The notes under the pieces: generated by a model
What the model saw: only the letters and a program-made list of their open reading frames with translations
What the model was told of the DNA's origin: nothing
Databases searched by the model: none
Origin: Firmicutes bacterium AM55-24TS
Lineage (GTDB): Bacteria > Bacillota > Clostridia > UBA1381
NCBI GenBank assembly: GCA_003460745.1
Contig: QTVU01000084.1
Location: 1-6,465 of the forward strand
Reading direction: 5' to 3'
Length of the DNA stretch: 6,465 bases
Part shown: positions 1 through 5,367 of the stretch, piece by piece
Layout of the letters: each line of letters begins with the position of its first letter
How positions within the stretch are numbered: the stretch's first letter is position 1
Program-made: the position numbers and the translations under genes

Positions 1-20
1 TGATAAATATTGTGAAAATA

Positions 21-41
21 TTAACCATTTTAAATGATTAA
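21..41. repeat. AT-rich inverted repeat upstream of the lacI-type promoter
   Basis: Around a central T at position 31, nine of ten base pairs are symmetric (TTAAcCATTT / AAATGaTTAA; only 25/37 fails). It ends about 37 bp upstream of the -35 box. It could be a binding site for an activator or second regulator, or a weak end-of-gene hairpin from a gene outside the window. AT-rich palindromes arise easily by chance, so no function is assigned. I see nothing else in 1-78. Confidence 0.25.
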
Positions 42-78
42 CGATATATTCTAAAAATATACACTTTCATAAAAACTG

Positions 79-107
79 TTGACAATTTAGAAATCATATG
101 ATATTAT
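79..107 (+). promoter_or_regulatory. Sigma-A-type promoter of the lacI-type/aldo-keto reductase operon
   Basis: A perfect -35 box TTGACA (79-84) is followed by a 17-bp spacer and the -10 box TATTAT (102-107, one mismatch to TATAAT). The predicted transcription start is near 113-115, inside the first operator, giving an untranslated leader of about 80 nt before the TTG start at 194. This is the best promoter in the window. A strong core promoter with an operator on the start site is the usual layout for a tightly repressed, inducible operon. Confidence 0.85.
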
Positions 108-109
108 TT

Positions 110-124
110 ATGCAAACGATTGCA
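110..124. promoter_or_regulatory. Operator O1, LacI-family site (also a full match to the cre consensus)
   Basis: The core GCAAACGATTGC (112-123) is an inverted repeat around a central CG, the hallmark of LacI/GalR-family operators. It covers the predicted transcription start, so a bound repressor would block initiation. The block 106-127 recurs at 161-182 with one mismatch in 22 bp, supporting a real protein-binding site. The most likely ligand is the repressor encoded just downstream (autoregulation, inferred). The sequence also fits the CcpA cre consensus WTGNAANCGNWNNCW at every defined position, so catabolite control is a live alternative. Confidence 0.8.
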
Positions 125-148
125 CAGATATAAAATTTAATCTGTGCA
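121..148 (+). promoter_or_regulatory. Leader hairpin / inverted copy of the operator flank
   Basis: TGCACAGAT (121-129) and ATCTGTGCA (140-148) form a perfect 9-bp inverted repeat with a 10-nt AT-rich loop. It lies just after the predicted transcription start, so it would be the first structure in the mRNA. There is no U-tract after it, so it is not a terminator. The arm at 142-148 is also complementary to TGCACAG at 176-182, next to the ribosome binding site, allowing an alternative fold. At the DNA level it is an inverted half-operator lying between O1 and O2. The function is unknown. Confidence 0.5.
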
Positions 149-164
149 TTTTAAGCACTTATTT

Positions 165-179
165 ACGCAAACGATTGCA
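165..179. promoter_or_regulatory. Operator O2, second LacI-family site next to the ribosome binding site
   Basis: The second copy of the O1 core, GCAAACGATTGC, lies at 167-178; identity to O1 runs for 16 bases (gcaaacgattgcacag, 167-182). The centres (CG at 117-118 and 172-173) are 55 bp apart. The repeat ends on the first bases of the AGGAGG element, so the site is transcribed and abuts the translation signal. Inferred roles are cooperative binding, looping with O1, or a roadblock to elongating polymerase. It has one mismatch (C166 for T) to the cre consensus that O1 fits fully, which slightly favours the local repressor over CcpA as its ligand. Confidence 0.78.
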
Positions 180-180
180 C

Positions 181-188
181 AGGAGGTG
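181..188 (+). promoter_or_regulatory. Ribosome binding site fixing the TTG start of the lacI-type gene
   Basis: AGGAGGTG is a near-perfect anti-Shine-Dalgarno match. GGAGG ends 7 nt before the TTG at 194. No ATG lies at a suitable distance in this frame, and the TTG start places the helix-turn-helix in the same register as E. coli LacI, so the rare start is well supported. Confidence 0.9.
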
Positions 189-193
189 AAATA

Positions 194-1195
194 TTGCAAA
201 AAGCAACAATAAAAGATGTGGCGAAACTCGCAAAAGTATCGCCTTCAACCGTTTCACGCGTACTTTCAGGTAATCCTTCAATTTCGGATGATACTTGCAA
301 ACGCGTAAAAAACGCCGTAAAAGAACTGCATTACACACCCAACACAACTGCAAGAAGTCTGCGTTGTGAAAAAAGCAAAAGTATAGGCGTTGTATTCCCC
401 GACATTTCAGGTGAATTTTACGCAACGTGTGCGTCAGCGATACTCAAATACGCTCGTATGTCTGACTATACCGTACTTTTTACCGAAAGCGGACACAATT
501 TAAAAGCAGAGAAGGACAGTATAAAAGCACTTTTGGAGCGACGTATTGACGGTATTATTTTTATCGGTGACAATTCCGACATTCCGCTTATTCAAAGCAT
601 CGCCGCACAATCTATTCCTATAGTTACAGGCGACCGAACAGTCGGCAATATTCCGTCTGTTACTTTCACCAACAGGGAAACCGTTCAAAAAATGGTTGAC
701 TCACTTTATAAATCGGGTTGCAGAAAATTTATGTATGTCGGCGAAACTCCGACAGGTCAAAGCAATCTTTTAGACAGATACAACGGATATACCGATGCAT
801 TAAAAAAATACAACGACACAACTTCGGTGATATTTTTAGAAGAAAGCCTGCACGGTGACAAACTGAAAACCGCAAGAAGACTGTTCACAGAAAAAATTAT
901 AGCCTCACTCCCCGATGTAATTATCACGTCCAACGATTTAATTGCACAGGGAATTATAAGTGCCGCACATGAAAACGGAATTAACATTCCAAACGATATG
1001 CAAATCACAGGTTTTGACGATTCGCTTTCATCTGCGTACTTTATCCCATCGGTCACTACAGTAAGTCAAAACATCGACAAATTGGCAAAGCGTTGTTTTT
1101 CAATGCTTATGGATTTAATTAATAAAAAAAGTGCTGTTTCTTCGATAATCGAACAAAACATTATTGCAAGAAACTCCGCAAAAATCAACATATAA
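194..1195 (+). CDS. LacI/GalR-family transcriptional repressor
   Basis: This 333-residue DNA-binding regulator has the usual family length. The N-terminal helix-turn-helix (about residues 5-24, TIKDVAKLAKVSPSTVSRVL) aligns with E. coli LacI without a gap. The hinge helix PNTTARSL (49-56) keeps the leucine at 56 that wedges into the operator minor groove. From about residue 61 follows a periplasmic-binding-protein-like ligand domain (SIGVVFPDISGEFY, RIDGIIFIG, ITGFDDS). Arg195 and Asp275 align with LacI Arg197 and Asp274, which contact the sugar, so a sugar or sugar-like effector is probable though its identity cannot be read. It is not CcpA itself: the Tyr-Asp and Arg used by CcpA to bind HPr-Ser-P appear as Asp-Lys and Ser in my alignment. 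It starts with TTG behind a strong ribosome binding site and two operators, and ends 20 bp before the co-transcribed aldo/keto reductase gene, its presumed target. Confidence 0.95.
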   Translation: MQKATIKDVAKLAKVSPSTVSRVLSGNPSISDDTCKRVKNAVKELHYTPNTTARSLRCEKSKSIGVVFPDISGEFYATCASAILKYARMSDYTVLFTESGHNLKAEKDSIKALLERRIDGIIFIGDNSDIPLIQSIAAQSIPIVTGDRTVGNIPSVTFTNRETVQKMVDSLYKSGCRKFMYVGETPTGQSNLLDRYNGYTDALKKYNDTTSVIFLEESLHGDKLKTARRLFTEKIIASLPDVIITSNDLIAQGIISAAHENGINIPNDMQITGFDDSLSSAYFIPSVTTVSQNIDKLAKRCFSMLMDLINKKSAVSSIIEQNIIARNSAKINI

Positions 1196-1215
1196 AATAA
1201 GAAAGGATTTTGAAA

Positions 1216-2202
1216 ATGTATATTGCAAACAAAGAAAGATATGAAACAATGAAATATAACCGTTGCGGAAAGAGCGGTCTGTTACTTCCTGCTTTTTCGC
1301 TTGGTTTGTGGCACAACTTCGGCAGTAACGACAGTTACGACAATATGGTTGATTTGCTTACAACAGCTTTCGACCTTGGCATTACTCACTTCGACCTTGC
1401 CAACAATTACGGTCCGTATCCGGGCAGTGCCGAAGAAAACTTCGGCAAGGTTTTGAAACACGAACTTGCGCCGTATCGTGATGAATTAATCATCTCAACC
1501 AAAGCAGGCTACGGTATGTGGGACGGACCTTACGGCGACCGCGGTTCAAGAAAATACCTTATCGCAAGTCTTGACCAAAGTTTGAAACGTATGGGACTTG
1601 AATATGTCGATATTTTCTATCATCACCGTCCCGATCCTGACACACCTATGGAAGAAACAGCGTCGGCACTTGACCATATCGTAAGAAGCGGTAAGGCGCT
1701 TTATGTAGGTATTTCAAACTACAACGCAGAACAGACAAAGCAAATGTCTGAAATTATGAAGTCACTTGGCACTCCGCTTGTTATTCATCAACCGCGTTAC
1801 AATATGTTTGAACGCTGGATTGAAAACGGCTTGCAGGACGTACTACAAGACGAGGGTATAGGTTCAATCTCATTCTGTCCGCTTGCACAGGGACTTCTTA
1901 CAAATAAATACATAAACGGTATTCCTGCCGACTCAAGAGCCGCAAAGAGTTCACCGTTCCTTACAAAAGAAGGCATCACAGCCGATAAAATCGAAAAGAT
2001 TGTTAAGCTGAATAAGATTGCCGAAAACAGAGGTCAGTCACTTGCTCAAATGGCTTGTGCATGGAACTTGAGAGGCGGCAAACTTACAAGTGTTCTTCTT
2101 GGCGCATCAAAAGCCTCTCAGATTATTGAGAATGTCAACTCACTAAATAATCTTGACTTCACGCAAGACGAACTTAACGCAATCGAAGACGCATTGAAAT
2201 AA
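1216..2202 (+). CDS. Aldo/keto reductase, YghZ/Gpr type (L-glyceraldehyde 3-phosphate reductase family)
   Basis: This 328-residue cytoplasmic NADPH-dependent oxidoreductase closely resembles E. coli YghZ (Gpr, AKR14), sharing KSGLLLPAFSLGLWHNFG, FDLGITHFDLANNYG, RDELIISTKAGY, SLKRMGLEYVDIFY and PLAQGLLTNKY. The catalytic tetrad is intact: Asp60, Tyr65, Lys96 and His137. The C-terminal cofactor segment GASKASQIIENV starts at residue 296. In E. coli this family reduces L-glyceraldehyde 3-phosphate and methylglyoxal; the substrate here is unproven. The ATG at 1216 is preferred over the in-frame TTG at 1210 because AAAGGA (1202-1207) lies 8 nt before it and because the N-terminus MYIANKERYETMKY aligns with E. 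coli MVWLANPERYGQMQY. The gene follows the repressor by 20 bp with no promoter or terminator between, so the two form an operon. A role in detoxifying or using a sugar-derived aldehyde is inferred from the sugar-type regulator. Confidence 0.93.
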   Translation: MYIANKERYETMKYNRCGKSGLLLPAFSLGLWHNFGSNDSYDNMVDLLTTAFDLGITHFDLANNYGPYPGSAEENFGKVLKHELAPYRDELIISTKAGYGMWDGPYGDRGSRKYLIASLDQSLKRMGLEYVDIFYHHRPDPDTPMEETASALDHIVRSGKALYVGISNYNAEQTKQMSEIMKSLGTPLVIHQPRYNMFERWIENGLQDVLQDEGIGSISFCPLAQGLLTNKYINGIPADSRAAKSSPFLTKEGITADKIEKIVKLNKIAENRGQSLAQMACAWNLRGGKLTSVLLGASKASQIIENVNSLNNLDFTQDELNAIEDALK

Positions 2203-2206
2203 TCTA

Positions 2207-2240
2207 AAACCCCATCTGTTTTATAGATGGGGTTTATTTT
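2207..2240 (+). terminator. Rho-independent terminator of the lacI-type/aldo-keto reductase operon
   Basis: A perfect 11-bp stem (AAACCCCATCT 2207-2217 / AGATGGGGTTT 2225-2235) with a 7-nt loop is followed by ATTTT, the stem itself ending in TTT. It begins 4 nt after the reductase stop codon. The four consecutive G-C pairs and T-rich tail make it a convincing end of the operon. Confidence 0.93.
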
Positions 2241-2255
2241 ATCACCACAGGTCCA

Positions 2256-2283
2256 TTACTAAAATCCTTAAATATGGTATTAT
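2256..2283 (+). promoter_or_regulatory. Probable extended -10 promoter of the small membrane-protein gene
   Basis: TGGTATTAT (2275-2283) is an extended -10 element: TG, one base, then TATTAT with one mismatch to TATAAT. A weak TTACTA (2256-2261) sits 16 bp upstream in the -35 position. The start of transcription would be near 2290, giving a leader of about 25 nt. Because the previous operon is terminated at 2240, the downstream gene needs its own promoter, and this is the best candidate. Confidence 0.6.
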
Positions 2284-2315
2284 AAATTCAATACAAATGA
2301 AAGAAGGAATTTATA

Positions 2316-2783
2316 ATGAGCACACAAGATTTAAACTATGAACAACCCACAGTTTCCGACGCAGCCGTTGACAACAGCGACGACTATACCGAATACACTT
2401 TTTCAACCACAAAAGGTATGCGTTTCGCTTTAATTGTTACCTACATTCAATATACCATTCTTGCAAAGAATGATTGTATGGAAGTCAAGACATTCCCTAA
2501 AAAAGCAAACAAAATGCCTATTGTCAGATATGACGATATAGCCGCTATGCACATCAAAAAAGTATTTACTTGGTATCATATATGTTTGGCAATTCTCACT
2601 TGCTATACAATAATTTTACCTTTGTTGTTTTTATATGCCGGTTCTAATCACAAATTGGAAATAACATTAAAATCAGGTGCTAAAACATCGGTTTGTGCGT
2701 CAAGCAAAAATGTTATGAACAATTTTGCAACTGAGCTTAACCAAAGAATTATCAAAAAATGCGGTCATTCTGTTTTGGTTTAA
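2316..2783 (+). CDS. Small membrane-anchored protein of unknown function
   Basis: I do not recognise this 155-residue protein. The start is supported by GAAGGA (2303-2308) 7 nt before the ATG. Residues 1-30 are acidic and polar with no signal peptide. Residues 34-80 look like alternating beta strands (RFALIVTYIQYTILAKNDCMEV, then MPIVRYDDIAAMHIKKV). Residues 88-109 form one clear hydrophobic segment with a central proline, so one membrane span or a short re-entrant hairpin. Residues 112-127 (HKLEITLKSGAKTSVCAS) look like another strand pair, followed by a C-terminal amphipathic helix (about 130-147). The strand, membrane segment, strand, helix order resembles bacterial PH-like membrane proteins in which a hydrophobic segment interrupts the beta barrel; this is inference from pattern only. 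It is monocistronic, with its own promoter and terminator, and converges on the topoisomerase gene. Confidence 0.8.
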   Translation: MSTQDLNYEQPTVSDAAVDNSDDYTEYTFSTTKGMRFALIVTYIQYTILAKNDCMEVKTFPKKANKMPIVRYDDIAAMHIKKVFTWYHICLAILTCYTIILPLLFLYAGSNHKLEITLKSGAKTSVCASSKNVMNNFATELNQRIIKKCGHSVLV

Positions 2784-2786
2784 AAC

Positions 2787-2824
2787 AAAAGACGTATCTC
2801 ATTTTATTGAGATACGTCTTTTTT
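2787..2824. terminator. Bidirectional terminator between convergent genes
   Basis: A perfect 15-bp stem (2787-2801 with 2808-2822) encloses a 6-nt loop. On the + strand it ends in TTTTTT (2819-2824), terminating the small membrane-protein gene that stops at 2783. On the - strand the arm ends in TTTT followed by GTTTT, so it can also end the topoisomerase transcript. The topoisomerase stop codon (2804-2806) lies in the loop and the right arm encodes its final residues KDVSQ, so this DNA is both protein-coding and a terminator. Confidence 0.93.
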
Positions 2825-5308
2825 CTCGTCATTCACAAATTCCAATGTAAAATCTGGTGCGTTATACACGCTGTCGGGGTTATATTTCATAGTTACGTCC
2901 GCTTTGAATTCCGTATCGTTTTTACCCATAAGCTTATTACATCGCACCTTGTCACCCGCAAGCCATTTTTTGACCATTGTTTGAGTTATCGTTGTTTTCT
3001 TAAATAATCCCCTATCGGATTTCTTCCATATAATAAATCCGCAGTTATTATTGCACGAAAATGCTTTCATACTTTCCACAACATCACCGTTACACTTCGG
3101 ACATTTTCCGAGCGGTTTCGGCGGTGCAAAAACAAATTGTACCGGATATTGCGATTCTTTATCTACTTTCAATTCAACATCAGCGTCAAATGTCGTGCCG
3201 TCGTTCTTCAACAGTTTTTTCATTCTGACACTTTTACCCGCAAGCAATTTTTTAGCCATAGGCAAAGTTATTGTGACATTTGAGAACATACCTTTTGTTT
3301 GATTTTTCCAAACAGTGAATTTACAGTTCATCGGCTCACGCCAATTACTGCACCCAAATCCCCTTGTTCCCTCTATAACGTTACCGCCGCAAAGCGGACA
3401 AGTTCCGATTACTTCGTGATATTTTTCCGTTACCGCCTTTGTCATAACGGCTTGATTTACCGCAGGATATGAATTGGAAATTACTGTTTTTATCGTATCA
3501 AGCACATTGTCCGTAAGCGATTTATACGTCTTATCGCCGGAACGAATATCTTCTTGTATCGCCCACCATTTCGCTGTCATATCAGCTTTCTTGATTTCAT
3601 CGGGCAATATGCGGTACAGTTCACGTCCAAGCTCCGTTGAAATAAGCCGTTTTCCGTCTTCGGCAACATAGCCTTTTGTTATAAGGCTGTCGATAATCGT
3701 ACTTCGCGTTGCGGAAGTTCCGATTGAGCCGTTTTCGCCCTTTTTATCCTTATCTTTTTCCAAAAGCATTTTCTTGACTTCGGGATCAGTTACATACTTC
3801 GCAATCCTTGTCATATCCTCATTCAAGGTCGCCTTTGTGTATCGTGACGGCGGCTTTGTTTCTTTTTCCTCAAACCGTGCGTCAATCGCAGTTCCCGAAT
3901 ACATACCGTCCGCAATAGTGCTAAGTTCCGTAACTTCTTCGGCTTTTATATCCTTGAATATCGCCGTATATCCTTTTTTCAAAACGACTGTCGAATATGC
4001 CACAAGCGTATATTCTCCGCCAAGTTCAATCGTCATTTTTGTTTTTTCTTTAACAGCCTTAGGCAAAAATTGTGCCATATAATATTTACACACCGCAAGA
4101 TATACATTTTTCTCACGTTCGGTAAGCTTGTTCAAATCAACCTTGTTATTTGTCGGAATTATAGCAAAATGTGCAGTTATGTTTTTATCGTTAAAACACT
4201 TTGAATGAATTGTCGGATCAAGTTCACTCGGCTTGAACTTAATATTCTGCACAACTTGTGCCAACGTTTTAGGTGCCTCTTTAAAATGTTCCTCCGACAG
4301 ATACTGACAATCCGAACGATTATACGTTATCGCTTTGTGCGTTTCACGAAGCGACTGCGTAATATCCATAACATCGGCAGGGTTATACCCAAAGTGGCTG
4401 CTACAATAACTTTGCAATTTTACAAGGTTAAATGGCAACGGCGGATCTTCATTTACGACTTTCTTTTCGATTTTAATATTGTCAAACCGTTTGTTTATAA
4501 GGCCATTTTTTATCTTTTCCGCCTCGTCAAGCTCAGTTATTTGCTTATTTTCAGTACCCTTTTGTTTTTTCTTTGTATATTTTGCGGTAACGGTTTTATT
4601 TCCGTCAGCCGTTTCAACATTTACATCGGCAAAAATATCATAATATACAGTCTTTATATGTCCCTCAATCTGCATATCACGTTTTACGACAAGTCCCAAA
4701 GTCGGTGTCTGAACACGACCGACCGCAAGCAAAACACCGGAATTTGAGCATGTAAAAAAGCGGCTCATATTGACGCCGATCATAAGGTCTGCGACACTTC
4801 TCGCATATGCCGACCACCCCTCATTTAAGCTGTCATTGTTATCCGTCATATGTGACAGTGCCTTTACAAGACCTCCGCGTGTCGTATCACCGGTATTAAG
4901 TCTTTTAACAGGCTTTTTATAATCAAACCACCTAAGAATTTCATCAATTAAAAGCTGTCCTTCTTCATCGGGATCGCCTGCATGTATAACAGATTCCGAT
5001 TCTTCAAGCAACTCACCTATAAGTCCGACACGCTGTGCTTTGGTTTCGTAATTTCTGTTTGAATTACTGTCCTCACCCATTTTGAGTTCCCAACTGTCGA
5101 AATATATCGGTAAATCGTCAAGCGACCACTTTTTATATTTCATATCATAGTCTTCCGGTTCTTTCAGGCTCAGCATATGACCGAATACCCATGTGACCGC
5201 ATAGTCGCCTTTTCGTATAAATCTGTTATTTCTCTCTGTAACCTGTCCCGGCAGTGCATCCGCAATATCTCTGCCCAATGACGGTTTCTCGGCTATTACT
5301 AAAATCAT
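2804..5308 (-). CDS. topB: Type IA DNA topoisomerase, TopB (topoisomerase III) type with two C-terminal zinc modules
   Basis: This 834-residue enzyme would cut and pass single DNA strands through a 5'-phosphotyrosine link, decatenating replication and recombination intermediates. Residues 1-140 are the Toprim domain with Glu7 (AEKPS) and Asp112/Asp114/Glu116 for metal binding. The catalytic Tyr329 and Arg331 lie in ITYNRSDCQYL, matching Tyr328 and Arg330 of E. coli TopB. Other family blocks are VGRVQTPTLGLVV (196-208) and AHFAIIPT (379-386). The C-terminus holds two similar modules, each a four-cysteine zinc ribbon (Cys637/640/653/662 and Cys736/739/752/756) followed by a Toprim_Crpt-like repeat (673-714 and 767-810). 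It is longer than E. coli TopB (about 650 residues). Four motif positions differ from E. coli TopB: DPDEEG for DPDREG, TYNRSD for TYPRSD, GTSATR for GTEATR, AHFAIIPT for AHHAIIPT. The ATG has GAGGG only about 3-4 nt upstream, a tight spacing. The gene follows ddh by 54 bp across a terminator. Whether it is the main TopB or an accessory paralogue cannot be told here. Confidence 0.93.
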   Translation of the reverse strand: MILVIAEKPSLGRDIADALPGQVTERNNRFIRKGDYAVTWVFGHMLSLKEPEDYDMKYKKWSLDDLPIYFDSWELKMGEDSNSNRNYETKAQRVGLIGELLEESESVIHAGDPDEEGQLLIDEILRWFDYKKPVKRLNTGDTTRGGLVKALSHMTDNNDSLNEGWSAYARSVADLMIGVNMSRFFTCSNSGVLLAVGRVQTPTLGLVVKRDMQIEGHIKTVYYDIFADVNVETADGNKTVTAKYTKKKQKGTENKQITELDEAEKIKNGLINKRFDNIKIEKKVVNEDPPLPFNLVKLQSYCSSHFGYNPADVMDITQSLRETHKAITYNRSDCQYLSEEHFKEAPKTLAQVVQNIKFKPSELDPTIHSKCFNDKNITAHFAIIPTNNKVDLNKLTEREKNVYLAVCKYYMAQFLPKAVKEKTKMTIELGGEYTLVAYSTVVLKKGYTAIFKDIKAEEVTELSTIADGMYSGTAIDARFEEKETKPPSRYTKATLNEDMTRIAKYVTDPEVKKMLLEKDKDKKGENGSIGTSATRSTIIDSLITKGYVAEDGKRLISTELGRELYRILPDEIKKADMTAKWWAIQEDIRSGDKTYKSLTDNVLDTIKTVISNSYPAVNQAVMTKAVTEKYHEVIGTCPLCGGNVIEGTRGFGCSNWREPMNCKFTVWKNQTKGMFSNVTITLPMAKKLLAGKSVRMKKLLKNDGTTFDADVELKVDKESQYPVQFVFAPPKPLGKCPKCNGDVVESMKAFSCNNNCGFIIWKKSDRGLFKKTTITQTMVKKWLAGDKVRCNKLMGKNDTEFKADVTMKYNPDSVYNAPDFTLEFVNDEKKDVSQ
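2954..3259 (-). repeat. Intragenic tandem duplication in the 3' part of the topoisomerase gene
   Basis: The two Toprim_Crpt-like modules of the protein are detectably related at the DNA level. The 24-bp segments at 2954-2977 and 3236-3259 are identical at 21 positions, spaced 282 bp (94 codons) apart, and encode MVKKWLAG and MAKKLLAG. The rest of the modules agrees mainly at the protein level (zinc ribbon, then G-LF/MF---TIT, then F-AD). This points to an old internal duplication in which the LAG segment stayed most conserved. Confidence 0.7.
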
Positions 5309-5322
5309 ATTCCCTCTCAGAT

Positions 5323-5348
5323 AAAAAAGCCGTCCTAAGACGGCTTTT
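5323..5348 (-). terminator. Terminator after ddh, directly in front of the topoisomerase start
   Basis: Read leftward, a 10-bp stem (5339-5348 with 5325-5334) with a 4-nt loop ends in TTTTTT (5323-5328). The core GCCGTC/GACGGC is G-C rich. It lies 14 nt after the ddh stop codon, and its U-tract ends only 14 nt before the topoisomerase ATG. It is a good terminator for ddh, and because no promoter fits in the remaining 14 nt it also stands in the way of transcription entering the topoisomerase gene. Confidence 0.88.
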
Positions 5349-5361
5349 GCTTGTGTTATTT

Positions 5362-5367
5362 ATTATA
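5362..5367 (-). promoter_or_regulatory. Possible -10 box for the topoisomerase gene overlapping the ddh stop codon
   Basis: Read leftward, a perfect TATAAT spans the last leucine codon and stop codon of ddh. No TTGACA-like -35 is found 16-18 bp upstream (the bases there are GAAGAA to GAGAAG) and there is no TG extension, so support is weak. If it works, transcription would start near 5355 and the ddh terminator hairpin would become the first structure of the topoisomerase leader. Confidence 0.22.

Noticed and set aside
106..182. Start of a CRISPR-like or other repeat array
   Set aside because: There are only two copies, each centred on a dyad-symmetric operator in a promoter region, with no further units.
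757..1056. 99-codon - strand frame inside the repressor gene
   Set aside because: It is antisense to the conserved ligand-binding domain of the LacI-family protein and shows no family signature; the shorter frames at 159-425, 500-688 and 1797-1979 were rejected for the same kind of reason.
194..1195. Identity as CcpA, the global catabolite regulator
   Set aside because: The protein resembles CcpA in the N-terminal half of the core (PDISGEFY) and the operators resemble cre, but the HPr-Ser-P contact residues do not align, and the location in front of a single metabolic gene fits a local regulator.
1210..1212. TTG as start of the aldo/keto reductase
   Set aside because: It is only 2 nt after the AAAGGA element, whereas the ATG at 1216 has correct spacing and matches the E. 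coli YghZ N-terminus.
2759..3007. 82-codon + strand frame across the convergent junction
   Set aside because: It crosses the bidirectional terminator and overlaps the ends of two better supported genes, with no ribosome binding site or protein features.
4205..4747. 180-codon open frame on the + strand, opposite the topoisomerase gene
   Set aside because: It lies wholly antisense to well-conserved topoisomerase motifs including the catalytic tyrosine, has no recognisable domain, and its composition (Phe/Ile/Arg rich) is what reading across a lysine-rich gene gives.
2804..5308. Topoisomerase as a marker of an integrative conjugative element
   Set aside because: TopB-like enzymes occur on such elements, but no integrase, relaxase, conjugation gene, att-like repeat or tRNA is in the window, and the neighbours are metabolic. 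Flanking sequence would be needed.
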